DNA of 57,178 nt from an uncultured bacterium. Its GTDB lineage: Bacteria > Bacteroidota > Bacteroidia > Bacteroidales > Muribaculaceae. The stretch spans positions 1-57,178 of the forward strand of contig CALZAF010000004.1 of assembly GCA_945612775.1 (NCBI GenBank), given 5' to 3'. A model generated the notes under the pieces. It saw only the letters and a program-made list of their open reading frames with translations, did not search any database and was not told where the DNA came from. Shown here one piece after another: positions 18,937-27,447 of this stretch. The number at the start of each line of letters is the position of its first letter. Within the stretch, counting starts at the first letter, position 1. Position numbers and translations under genes: made by a program.

Positions 18937-20259
18937 TTATTTCTTTCCGTATTCTGGATCTATCTTGCGATCCACAAGGTAGGTAACCACCAGCGTTGCT
19001 ACGCAGCATGCCATTACCATCCAGAAGAAGTTGACGTAACCTATGGCTTCCTGAATGTAGCCGGCGCCAAAGCCTGGCAACATCATACTCAATGCCATAA
19101 ATGCTGTGCAGATGGCATAGTGCGATGTCTTGAACTCGCCTTCCGAGAAATACATCATATAGAGCATATAGGCTGTGAAACCAAAACCGTAACCAAATTG
19201 CTCGATGCACAATGCTGTGGTGATTACCACAAGGTTGGTTGGCTGAAATGCAGCCAGATACACAAATGTAAGGCATGGCAGTGTCATACCTGCTGCCATC
19301 CACCATAGCGACTTCTTAAGACCGAGCTTCGAGGCAAACACGCCACCTATAATACCGCCTGCAAGAAGTGCCACAACGCCTATTGTGCCATATACTATTC
19401 CCACTGTCTCAGTCGATAAGCCGAGGCCGCCTTCTGAGGTGGGATGTACGAGGAATGGCATACATAGCTTGATGAGGAAGCCTTCGGGCAAGCGATAAAG
19501 CAGCATAAATGCTATTGCGAGCAAGCAACCGGGCTTAGTGATAAACGAAGCAAACGATTTGAGAAACTCGGTGACGCCTGCTGTTGCCGAAGCGCCTTCG
19601 CTAATGCGTGGTTTGTCATCGGCTGAATGTGGTAACACGAAGACGTGGTAAAGGGTTATTAAGCAAAATACAACTGCACTCACGCCAAGCGTAATTTGCC
19701 ATGATAGAGGTATGTTCTCGGGATTATTGTTCTCGATAAGACCAGCTATTGCCACCAATACGCCTTGTCCGAACACCGATGCTATGCGGTAGAATGTGCT
19801 TCGCACACCTATAAACGCTGCTTGGCTGCTTGGACTGTGGGCAAGCATATAATAGCCGTCGGCTGCAATGTCGTGCGTTGCCGAAGCAAATGCGGCAATG
19901 ATAAACAGTATGAGCGTGAGTGTGAACATACTGATAGGTGTTGCCCCCGATGTGATGGTTGCCACATCAGGTTTTGGCAATGTGAGTGTCAGGAGCACCA
20001 TCAGGGCTGTCATAAGCACCTGCATGGTCACTATCCACCAGCGTTTAGTCTTTACCACATCCACGATAGGTCCCCACAAGCCCTTCAAGAACCATGGGAA
20101 GTAGAGAAGTGTGGTGAAGAATGCCATGTCGCCGTTGGGCACGCCCATCTTGGTGAACATCATCACCGATATGTTATTTACCACGAAATAAGGTACACCT
20201 TCGGCAAAATATAGCGTAGGTACCCACCACCAGGGATTTTTCTGTTCTGTGTTACTCAT
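18937..20259 (-). CDS. ampG: AmpG-like MFS permease for muropeptides or anhydro-sugars
   Basis: A 440-residue, about 12-helix inner-membrane transporter. The opening WWWVPTLYFAEGVPYFVVNN and MGVPNGDMAFFTTLLYFPWF, with GLWGPIVD and FASATHDIAADGYY, match AmpG-type carriers, which import GlcNAc-anhydroMurNAc and its peptides by proton symport. The start at 20259 overlaps the spoIID stop by 8 nt. Neighbouring genes are all of peptidoglycan type, strengthening the call, though the exact cargo in this species is not known. Confidence 0.8.
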   Translation of the reverse strand: MSNTEQKNPWWWVPTLYFAEGVPYFVVNNISVMMFTKMGVPNGDMAFFTTLLYFPWFLKGLWGPIVDVVKTKRWWIVTMQVLMTALMVLLTLTLPKPDVATITSGATPISMFTLTLILFIIAAFASATHDIAADGYYMLAHSPSSQAAFIGVRSTFYRIASVFGQGVLVAIAGLIENNNPENIPLSWQITLGVSAVVFCLITLYHVFVLPHSADDKPRISEGASATAGVTEFLKSFASFITKPGCLLAIAFMLLYRLPEGFLIKLCMPFLVHPTSEGGLGLSTETVGIVYGTIGVVALLAGGIIGGVFASKLGLKKSLWWMAAGMTLPCLTFVYLAAFQPTNLVVITTALCIEQFGYGFGFTAYMLYMMYFSEGEFKTSHYAICTAFMALSMMLPGFGAGYIQEAIGYVNFFWMVMACCVATLVVTYLVDRKIDPEYGKK

Positions 20260-21580
20260 GATTATAAAGTGTTGTTATTTGTGCATTGATAAAATAATGT
20301 AACAATATGTCCTTGTAGTTATAGCCTTGCTCGCCCATCACGGCTGCGCCTATCTGGCACAAACCCACGCCGTGGCCCCAGCCTGCGCCCTTGAGCACAA
20401 ACTTCTGCGGGAATCCGTCGGCATCGATATCGTGACGCTCTACGATAAACGCCGAGCTATATAGGTGCGATGGCGATAATGTGCGGCGTATGTCGAGTTC
20501 CTTGCCTATGATGCGGCTATATTTGTCGCCCACAATCTTGAGCTTGTAGAGACGACCGCTGGTGCCGCGTGCCACTGGCTGAAGGTCCTTTATCTTGCCA
20601 TAATCCACGCCCGAGCGCTCGCGAATGAGCTTGCTTATCTCATCTTGGGTATATTCCACGCGCCAGCGATAGAAGTCGTGAGTCTCTTGGTCGTAGTTGT
20701 TGAGCACTTGCGATAGTATGTGTGCATCGGTGGTGTTACAGAATGCCTTTGGCTTGGTGAGAATCCATTCTTCGGCATTGGCTTCCTTGGTAAGGTCAGG
20801 GAAATTGTCCTCGTCCTTATCGTCGCGCTTTGCCACCAAATAGGGATAATGCTTAGGTTCCCAACAATTCTCAAATTCTTCATACACGCCGCCACAGCAT
20901 TTCGAGAATCGAGCATCGCAGAGTTCGCCGTCGTAGGTCAATACCTTGCCGAAAGTTGCCTCAATGGCTTGGCGCACGGCTTCAGTTGATGCGCGGGTAA
21001 TTCCTTGATAGCGTTGACAGTGGTCGTCGGCGCATACGTCGAAGTTCACATGGTCCTCGCGGTCCCACCAGCGTATAACTTCGCCTTCGCTCTCCTCGAT
21101 AGCGCTATATGTCTCGTTGCTGTCGTCGATTTTCTTGCGTTTTTCGATTTGCGACAACAGCCAGCTGCGCGATATCACTGCATGAGCCTTGAGCAGCTCG
21201 AGCGATGCAGTGGCGCTCATCTCCGATGAGATTACGCTCAGCAGATAGTCCTCCACCGAGAGTATGTTCACGGCTGTGAGTTTGCCATTTTCCACTATAA
21301 GTTTCAGCGAACCGCTAAACACTTGGTTCTCCTTGCGCTCCCAGTGGAAATTCACGCCTATGGTTACGCCTATGAGCGTAAACGAGCCCGAGGCTGCATC
21401 GCATGGCTCGAACAGCACCTCATCGTGCTCCTCGCCATTCCACAGCACCTTGCCCTGCTTACATTCGGCACTCTGAGCACCGCTATACACTGCTCCACCA
21501 GCGCGATAGTCGCCGTTGAGCACAAATTCCAGTAGTGGTTCGCTCATTATTCCCACTTTCACTTGAGGAATATTACCCAT
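20252..21580 (-). CDS. SpoIID/LytB domain protein without visible export signal
   Basis: A 442-residue protein with a central SpoIID domain. VISSEMSATASLELLKAHAV carries Glu120 at the place of the catalytic Glu of SpoIID, a lytic transglycosylase acting on peptide-free glycan, and GWGHGVGLCQIGAAVMG near the C-terminus is the second family signature. The N-terminus (MGNIPQVKVGIMSEP) has no signal peptide or membrane segment, and no upstream in-frame start supplies one, which is odd for a wall enzyme. It may act in the cytoplasm on imported glycans or be exported by another route. It follows the DUF4922 gene by 11 bp and overlaps ampG by 8 nt. Confidence 0.82.
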   Translation of the reverse strand: MGNIPQVKVGIMSEPLLEFVLNGDYRAGGAVYSGAQSAECKQGKVLWNGEEHDEVLFEPCDAASGSFTLIGVTIGVNFHWERKENQVFSGSLKLIVENGKLTAVNILSVEDYLLSVISSEMSATASLELLKAHAVISRSWLLSQIEKRKKIDDSNETYSAIEESEGEVIRWWDREDHVNFDVCADDHCQRYQGITRASTEAVRQAIEATFGKVLTYDGELCDARFSKCCGGVYEEFENCWEPKHYPYLVAKRDDKDEDNFPDLTKEANAEEWILTKPKAFCNTTDAHILSQVLNNYDQETHDFYRWRVEYTQDEISKLIRERSGVDYGKIKDLQPVARGTSGRLYKLKIVGDKYSRIIGKELDIRRTLSPSHLYSSAFIVERHDIDADGFPQKFVLKGAGWGHGVGLCQIGAAVMGEQGYNYKDILLHYFINAQITTLYNHE

Positions 21581-21591
21581 ATATGTAGATT

Positions 21592-22536
21592 TTAAGATTT
21601 ATTTTCGTTTTCTATAATATCTGCGATTTCGTCGTAGGAGTAGCACACCTCGCCGAAAATCTGCTCTATCTCTCGCACCCCTATCTTATAGAAATCTTTC
21701 TCAAGGGGTATCGCCAACACTCCGCCCATATCCACCGAAGCTGGCGAAATCAGTATGTTGTCATCGCCCTCGGCATCGTAGCACGACGGCCGGTGACGCT
21801 TGCGTGGAAACACGCTTATGGTCCACTCGCGGCAGCTCTTTGAGCACAGCACATTCACCATGGGTTCGCTATCGCCAGCTGGCACTGGCAGCATCTCCAT
21901 CAGGCGGTGAAACATTTCTGCCCCACTCTCTATGCTCATTGCCCTTATCACCACTGCAGCTCGAGCTATGTTAGCTACGCCCATCACAGCATCGCCTTTT
22001 CGCAGCAATATGTCTTCGCCCACCCTGCTAAGGTCGCTCAGCCAGGGCATAAAACCTTTGTTGCCGGCTTGAAAGTGCATGTGGTCGGGAGCCGAGGCCC
22101 CGCAATGCGGTCCGTTGTAGAAGATTTCGTAGTCGCCGAAGGCTTCAGCCATTTCCATCATGTGAGCCATCCGCCCCGCTATGCGCTGGTCGGTGTGGCG
22201 GCTGCACACCACGGTGAAATGCTTGGGAAAGATGGGATAAGGATTCACCAGAACCTTATATTCATCGTCCCAGGCTAACGACTGCTGCTCCACCGGGCGA
22301 TTCTCGTCGCACAAGAAGCATCTGCGTGCCTTGAGCGACGCTGCATCGATTTTTGCAGCACTCGAACGAATGCGGGCGGGGTTGAACTGGACTTTAAAAG
22401 TGGCATCTTCCACCTTAACCGTCTTGATTTTCACGCTATCAAGCGCGGCAAACCCATTCTTCACCATAGGCCATTCAGCCAACTGGCGCTCGAAGAGGTG
22501 TTCCAATTCATCCCCGGTTATCCGCTTCATCTTCAT
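21592..22536 (-). CDS. DUF4922 protein, HIT/GalT-superfamily nucleotidyltransferase or phosphorylase-like
   Basis: The 314-residue protein matches the DUF4922 family as I know it. RRCFLCDENRP holds a CxxC (Cys73, Cys76), LVNPYPIFPKHFTVVCSRH resembles the conserved core of HIT-fold enzymes, and ASAPDHMHFQAG contains an H-x-H-x-Q triad (His152, His154, Gln156) as in galactose-1-phosphate uridylyltransferase. These enzymes form a nucleotidyl-histidine intermediate, so a reaction on a nucleotide-sugar or sugar-1-phosphate is expected. It lies 11 bp before spoIID in the MurNAc cluster. Its substrate is unknown; a role in MurNAc or GlcNAc activation is speculation. Confidence 0.72.
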   Translation of the reverse strand: MKMKRITGDELEHLFERQLAEWPMVKNGFAALDSVKIKTVKVEDATFKVQFNPARIRSSAAKIDAASLKARRCFLCDENRPVEQQSLAWDDEYKVLVNPYPIFPKHFTVVCSRHTDQRIAGRMAHMMEMAEAFGDYEIFYNGPHCGASAPDHMHFQAGNKGFMPWLSDLSRVGEDILLRKGDAVMGVANIARAAVVIRAMSIESGAEMFHRLMEMLPVPAGDSEPMVNVLCSKSCREWTISVFPRKRHRPSCYDAEGDDNILISPASVDMGGVLAIPLEKDFYKIGVREIEQIFGEVCYSYDEIADIIENENKS

Positions 22537-22566
22537 TACATTCTATAGTTATCATCGGTGCTGAGC

Positions 22567-22590
22567 GGTGGATGATGCGTCTCATCCACC
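22567..22590. other. stem-loop between the GT2 and DUF4922 genes
   Basis: A perfect 9-bp stem, GGTGGATGA (22567-22575) and TCATCCACC (22582-22590), with a 6-nt loop. No U-tract follows on the minus strand, so read-through is likely. It is similar in kind to the other intergenic stems in this cluster. Confidence 0.5.
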
Positions 22591-22624
22591 ACCAGCTATT
22601 TCCGAATTCAAAAATGCTTTGATA

Positions 22625-24106
22625 TTACTTCTTTGCCTTGTTCATAGCGATGCGCGCCTTCAACTCCCATGTGCGGATACGATCCTTATAGGTATTGTTG
22701 CGGTTCATCTTTTCTACGTCGAGGGCTGCGTCGCTATTGTCGTCCCAACGGCGGCATAGGTAAACCGACTTATACACGCGACCAATCTGATAGATGCGCG
22801 ACATGTTCAAGCCCAATGCATAGTCTTCGCCATAGTTCACTGCTGGCAACTTCATCGAGCGGAGCACTGGAGTGTAGAATGCACGAGGTGCGCCGAGGCC
22901 GTTGATGCGGAGTGCATTGTTGCGACCATTTTCTGGAGTCCATTCGCGGTGATCTACGAGGCCTGGAGGCAAAATGTTGCGGTTGATGTCGGTGAGTGTG
23001 TAAGAACCCACTACCATAGCGCAATTCTGTTCGTAGAAGGCGTTTACCATAGTGGTAAGGGTGTTTTCGTCTTCATATACGTCGTCGCTGTCGAGCTGAA
23101 CGCAGAATTTACCTGCCTGCTCGTGGTGTGCTGCAAGGTTCCAGCATGCGCCTACGCCTATATCGCCCACTATCATGTGTATCACTTGTGGATTGTTGCC
23201 AAAGCGCTCCTTGATGATTTCAGTAGTGCGGTCAGTTGAGCAGTTATCCACTACTATCACGTTAAACTTGAAGTCGCACTTCTGAGCGAGTGCGCTGTCG
23301 ATGGCGTCGGCAATAGTGCGCTCGCGGGTGCGTACTGGGATAATTACGGTAGCTTCTACTGGGAAATTGTCCTCGCTGAACTCGATGTGCTTAAACTCTG
23401 GTTCCAAGAAGCCGCCTATTTCCTTTAGGTGCTCGGTGCAAGCCTGCTCCATCTCTATCTGACGGCCGCGGTTGCGTGGATCAACGTAGTCGAACATCTT
23501 TTCGCCGCTCTTGCGGGTGTCGAGTTCGATATCGCTATATAGGAATTCATTGATGTGAGTCAATTCGGCAAATTGCGACAGCTTCAAGCGCAAGTCGTAG
23601 AGACCAGCAAACTTATAATCAGCCTTCATGGCAGCTGCTGCCTTCTTATAGCACTCTGAGCAGAATAGAAGCACCGAACCGAAGTCGAAATCGTCGCGCA
23701 AGCTACCGAACTGATAGTCGATAACTGGAGCCTTGGTGCTTGTTGGCAGACCTTCTTCGCTGTAGTGGTCGCCATTGTAGTGGTCGGCATATACCATACC
23801 GCTGAGGGTGTCGCATGCTATCTTCACCATGCGGTCGAGAGCAAATGGGCCGAACTTCAGGTTGTCGTACTTCTGATAATAGAGCACAAAGTCGCTGTCG
23901 GCTTTTTCAGCGATAGCTTTCATGGTCTTGCTCGAGGTCAAGCCATCGATTTTTATCACTTCACAGCCTTCTACGCTGCCTTCTGCCCCTTCGAGCTGAA
24001 GCAAATAGATTTTCTTAACCAAAGCATTTGCCTTTAATTCGGCTACTGTTGCCGACACTTGATTGGCATCGGCAAATGGAATAAAGCAATTAATTGTTTT
24101 AGCCAT
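22625..24106 (-). CDS. family 2 glycosyltransferase with an extra N-terminal domain
   Basis: A 493-residue soluble protein. The C-terminal part from about residue 255 is a GT-A family 2 domain: VEATVIIPVRTRERTIADAI, FNVIVVDNCSTD, VQLDSDDVYEDENTL (DSDD metal site) and INGLGAPRAFY. The first half (INCFIPFADANQVSATV, then VLYYQKYDNLKFGP) looks like a second, degenerate GT2-type fold. No membrane segment is seen, so it is probably cytoplasmic. It precedes the DUF4922 gene by 88 bp containing a stem-loop and may be the first gene of the MurNAc cluster. Acceptor and donor are unknown. Confidence 0.78.
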   Translation of the reverse strand: MAKTINCFIPFADANQVSATVAELKANALVKKIYLLQLEGAEGSVEGCEVIKIDGLTSSKTMKAIAEKADSDFVLYYQKYDNLKFGPFALDRMVKIACDTLSGMVYADHYNGDHYSEEGLPTSTKAPVIDYQFGSLRDDFDFGSVLLFCSECYKKAAAAMKADYKFAGLYDLRLKLSQFAELTHINEFLYSDIELDTRKSGEKMFDYVDPRNRGRQIEMEQACTEHLKEIGGFLEPEFKHIEFSEDNFPVEATVIIPVRTRERTIADAIDSALAQKCDFKFNVIVVDNCSTDRTTEIIKERFGNNPQVIHMIVGDIGVGACWNLAAHHEQAGKFCVQLDSDDVYEDENTLTTMVNAFYEQNCAMVVGSYTLTDINRNILPPGLVDHREWTPENGRNNALRINGLGAPRAFYTPVLRSMKLPAVNYGEDYALGLNMSRIYQIGRVYKSVYLCRRWDDNSDAALDVEKMNRNNTYKDRIRTWELKARIAMNKAKK

Positions 24107-24183
24107 AATAGTTTTTTTTGTAGTGTTATATGTAGTTGTTTTTTAATGTATTCATTGTTTACTTTCGCATTATTTGCACCGAT

Positions 24184-24206
24184 GCATTGCCGCCTTGGGC
24201 TAATGC
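24184..24206. other. small stem-loop between the first amidase-like gene and GT2
   Basis: GCATT (24184-24188) and AATGC (24202-24206) enclose GCC/GGC pairing. It lies directly after the amidase stop on the minus strand and has no U-tract. A weak structure, listed because stems of this sort recur between genes here. Confidence 0.35.
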
Positions 24207-24224
24207 TATGAGGCACAATTATTA

Positions 24225-27221
24225 TCACTTGCCGAAGAATCCAAGCACGCTCTGCATGAGCTGGCTGCGACTCTTCTCACACCCTATGGTTTCGAATGGC
24301 ATACCCATCACCACGGTGCGATAGCCGCCCATATCGGCTGCTATGCCTGCCGGAATGTTGTTTTCGCCATAGCGGAACACGGTTTTTGCCTTGTCGTTGG
24401 CTGGTATCACGCCGTCGGGCGACTCTACGCAATACACTTTCTCATTCAAACTCTGGCAGAACTCATATTCGCTGCCATAGGCAAACTGCTTGAATGGGCT
24501 TGCCACGGTGTAGAACTTGCCTTGCGTTGCTGCACGGCCTACGCGCCAGCTGTAGCCAAGCACTTGGCTGGCAAATTCTTGCTCCGCCTTGCCCGAACTG
24601 ATGCCGTCCCACACGTCGCTTGCCACATAGGCGCCGCTTATCATCACATTGCCGCCTGCGGCTGTATAGGCTGTGAGGGCTTCCATGAGTGGCTTTGTAA
24701 ATAGCTTGTAGCGGTTTGGCATTGCGCCGCTTCCCACCACTATCTCTTTCTGCTTGCCTGCAATAATGTCCACGGCAAAGTAGCCTTCGAGGCTGTGGCA
24801 TTGCTCTACTGCTTTTACACTTGATGACACAAACGAGTAACCTGCCTCAATTATTGCCTTGCCATGAAGATATGGGTAGTCGAATGTATTGCCGGCTATC
24901 ACCTTGTTCTCATAATTTGAGTGGCTGCCGCCAAATCCTGCTGCATCATCGTCGCGCCATGGCAAATTGCGGCGGAACTCAAATTGCGAACCGATGTGCG
25001 AAATATCGTACTTATAAGGCACGCCCGAATCTTTGTCGTTAAGGAATCCGGCATAGCAGCTGTCGCCTTCGCCGAGTGCAAACGAGTCGGGACCTGAAAT
25101 GCGTGTAAAGGCATTTACCACCATCACACAACCCTTAGAACCCGGAGCAATGCCGAGCGAAAGCACTTCGCTGTCGAAGCTGCGGCCGCCTTGGTTCATA
25201 GCCACCACCTTGTAGCTGTGTATCTTGTTATCTTTCACTGTGGTTGCATATTGTGGGTCGGTCACTACTGCCACTTCCACGAATGCACCGCCGTCAACGC
25301 GCTCAAGCACCACATACTTCTCGGCTGCTGCCTTGTCGCACTGTGGGTCGGCGGTTGGCTGCCATGTGAGCAAGAACTTGCCATTACCCTTGTCGGCAAT
25401 CGCAAACGAATTTACCGGCAATGGCTGCACCATATAGTCGCGGCCATCGCGCTTGGCTATAAACTCAAGCATACCCTTATATATGGCGCGGCTCACGGTG
25501 AAACGGAATGTTGGATCTAATCCGTAGCGCATGTCGGCAAAATTCTGGTGCGAAAGGAGTTCGAGCAACATGGTTGGCACTTCGGGAACGCGGGCTTCGT
25601 AGTACGACTTATCCCACATGCCACGACGGCTCCATTTGGGCTCAAAAAGTGCTCTAACGTCGTTGCAGATATTGGTAGAAATAGCATTTGTAAGGTGGCG
25701 TGAGTATCCGCGAGGAGTGCCATCGGCATAGTTGCCGAAATCTTGGCTCATATAGATGCCGAGTGTGCCCACAATGCTGTCGTTAGGTGTAGTTCCGGCG
25801 TCGGTGTGGAAGGCAAATGCCAAATCCACTGGCACATTCAGACCTGCGCGCTCGGGCAGCACTGCCGAACCGCCTGCAAGCCAGTTCACCCACTCGGCGC
25901 GACTGCGGAAGTCGTCATTATAGTCGTTGGCAAGCTGCGACTTGGTATATACCGAGTCGGGAGCGCCTGCCCACTGCAACCAGTAGCGTGCGCCCTCGCA
26001 GTATCGCGGATAACCCGAGGTCATATATGGGTAATCGATGTTCTCATCGTAGGTGTAACTTACCTTTTCATCGGCTTCGGGCTTCTTCACGCGGCGAGCT
26101 ATGTTGCCCATACCGCCGCCCACTTTCACTGCATCGGCTGTCACCACGCCATGGTGCTTCGATTCGTTGCTAAGCACCACCACATCGGGGTTCAAACCCT
26201 TTTTCAACGGGAAATGGCCGAGATATATCCATGTGCCTCCGCCCATACGCTGATTTATCTCGAAATGCTTCTGCCCGTCGAGGTAATTCACGGTGTAGTG
26301 CGCATCGCTCACACTCTCGGGAAGCGACTTATACGACACATATACTGCATATTCACCGTCCTCGGGCATCTCTACACTCCATGTGGCTGCCGACGAACCT
26401 GTGCCCTGTGCCTCCACTTGGCGATATGTTCCCTCGGCGAATGGGTTTTCATAATCTACATAGTAGTCTTTAGCCCATGCAAAACCAGCGCCTTCGCCTT
26501 GCTTCCACGCTTTGTTGCCATTAGTTTCCACATAGCCGGTCTGCGCTTTCGCACCGTCGTTATCCACCAGAATCTCGAAGTTGTGGATGTCGCGGTCGCG
26601 AGGACTCATCACATATGCACCTGCATTCTCGAGCATTGGCATCAAAAATGGCACCACATACGACTGGGTATAAAGGTCCTCAACGGTCTGATTCAGACGG
26701 GCGCGTTGCCATTCCCAGCGGTTGATCTTTGGCTCGAAATACCACCCATGGCTCTGCCACAGTGCTATCACGTTGTTGCAAAGGCCTTTTTCGTAGTTAT
26801 AGTTGGCATCGGCACGGCGCACGAATGTCTCATTGTGGCGAGCATATTTCTTATCGAATCCCTTAACGTAGTTGTCGATATTCTTGCCTGCTATGTCAAT
26901 TTTAACCTGATACTTCTTGTAATTTGCGCCAAGCAATGTGCGGAAGCTGCCTTTCAATGCTTCTACATCGGCTGCAGTGAACGGCACGTCGCCATAGGTG
27001 TCGTTAAGCGACACGCTCACCACCTTTTTCTTGCGGTTTACGTCAATCTTCTTCACAGCCACTGGTCCGATACCCATATTGGCTGGCACGGTGGTTGCCA
27101 ACATCTTTGTTGCCTTCTCCACAGTGGCTTTGCCAAGCGCTTCGGCCTGCATTTCTGCCGGATTTAGCACCATGCCCGACACAAGGGCCGCACCTATGAT
27201 AGCTATTATTGTCTTTTTCAT
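24225..27221 (-). CDS. secreted amidase_3-like protein with golvesin-type insertion (paralogue 1)
   Basis: A 998-residue exported protein (signal peptide about 1-26). Residues about 150-211 and 443-590 together read as a split N-acetylmuramoyl-L-alanine amidase: ALWQSHGWYF (His158), QTVEDLYTQ (Glu181), SPRDRD, DLAFAFHTDAG (His472) and MLLELLSHQN (Glu554) correspond to the zinc ligands and catalytic Glu of amidase_3. Between the halves lies a golvesin/xanthan-lyase-type beta domain (about 250-370, with YVSYKSLPESVSDAHYTV). A fibronectin-III-like domain (about 600-692) and a Rossmann-like C-terminal domain follow. Databases often call such proteins xanthan lyase. I infer removal of stem peptides from murein, which fits the downstream cluster. 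Confidence 0.7.
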   Translation of the reverse strand: MKKTIIAIIGAALVSGMVLNPAEMQAEALGKATVEKATKMLATTVPANMGIGPVAVKKIDVNRKKKVVSVSLNDTYGDVPFTAADVEALKGSFRTLLGANYKKYQVKIDIAGKNIDNYVKGFDKKYARHNETFVRRADANYNYEKGLCNNVIALWQSHGWYFEPKINRWEWQRARLNQTVEDLYTQSYVVPFLMPMLENAGAYVMSPRDRDIHNFEILVDNDGAKAQTGYVETNGNKAWKQGEGAGFAWAKDYYVDYENPFAEGTYRQVEAQGTGSSAATWSVEMPEDGEYAVYVSYKSLPESVSDAHYTVNYLDGQKHFEINQRMGGGTWIYLGHFPLKKGLNPDVVVLSNESKHHGVVTADAVKVGGGMGNIARRVKKPEADEKVSYTYDENIDYPYMTSGYPRYCEGARYWLQWAGAPDSVYTKSQLANDYNDDFRSRAEWVNWLAGGSAVLPERAGLNVPVDLAFAFHTDAGTTPNDSIVGTLGIYMSQDFGNYADGTPRGYSRHLTNAISTNICNDVRALFEPKWSRRGMWDKSYYEARVPEVPTMLLELLSHQNFADMRYGLDPTFRFTVSRAIYKGMLEFIAKRDGRDYMVQPLPVNSFAIADKGNGKFLLTWQPTADPQCDKAAAEKYVVLERVDGGAFVEVAVVTDPQYATTVKDNKIHSYKVVAMNQGGRSFDSEVLSLGIAPGSKGCVMVVNAFTRISGPDSFALGEGDSCYAGFLNDKDSGVPYKYDISHIGSQFEFRRNLPWRDDDAAGFGGSHSNYENKVIAGNTFDYPYLHGKAIIEAGYSFVSSSVKAVEQCHSLEGYFAVDIIAGKQKEIVVGSGAMPNRYKLFTKPLMEALTAYTAAGGNVMISGAYVASDVWDGISSGKAEQEFASQVLGYSWRVGRAATQGKFYTVASPFKQFAYGSEYEFCQSLNEKVYCVESPDGVIPANDKAKTVFRYGENNIPAGIAADMGGYRTVVMGMPFETIGCEKSRSQLMQSVLGFFGK

Positions 27222-27293
27222 AATTACTAATCCGATTTAATCTCCTAATTTTTAGCGGTTTATGTCAAAATATCAAAATCATGTACTTTATTG

Positions 27294-27322
27294 CAAAAAT
27301 AATATAAAAATTCCGTTACAAA
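27294..27322 (-). promoter_or_regulatory. probable promoter of amidase-like paralogue 1
   Basis: On the minus strand TATTTTTG (27301-27294) matches TAnnTTTG, with TTTG (27322-27319) 17 bp upstream. It lies between the terminator at 27400-27440 and the gene start, leaving a leader of about 65 nt. Confidence 0.5.
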
Positions 27323-27399
27323 ACACAAAAATCCATCTAAATTTCCTTGATTAAGGAATATTTAATATTTGTAAACATATTTTTTATTTTTTGCATCAA

Positions 27400-27440
27400 A
27401 ATAATGTCCGCCCTCCGAATTGCTGAAGGCGGACATTATT
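27400..27440 (-). terminator. terminator after amidase-like paralogue 2
   Basis: A perfect 13-bp stem, AATAATGTCCGCC (27400-27412) and GGCGGACATTATT (27428-27440), forms 7 bp after the stop at 27448. On the minus strand the descending arm ends in ATT followed by TTGAT, giving a short U-tract. It separates the two paralogues into different transcription units. Confidence 0.7.
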
Positions 27441-27447
27441 ACATTAT

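Noticed and set aside
18905-19306. N-terminal extension of the NamZ-like protein
   Set aside because: It overlaps ampG in another frame and would hide the signal peptide that begins at 18904.
25743-27167. 474-residue plus-strand frame opposite the first amidase-like gene
   Set aside because: Antisense shadow of a conserved coding sequence; a similar frame lies opposite the paralogue because the sense proteins are alike.
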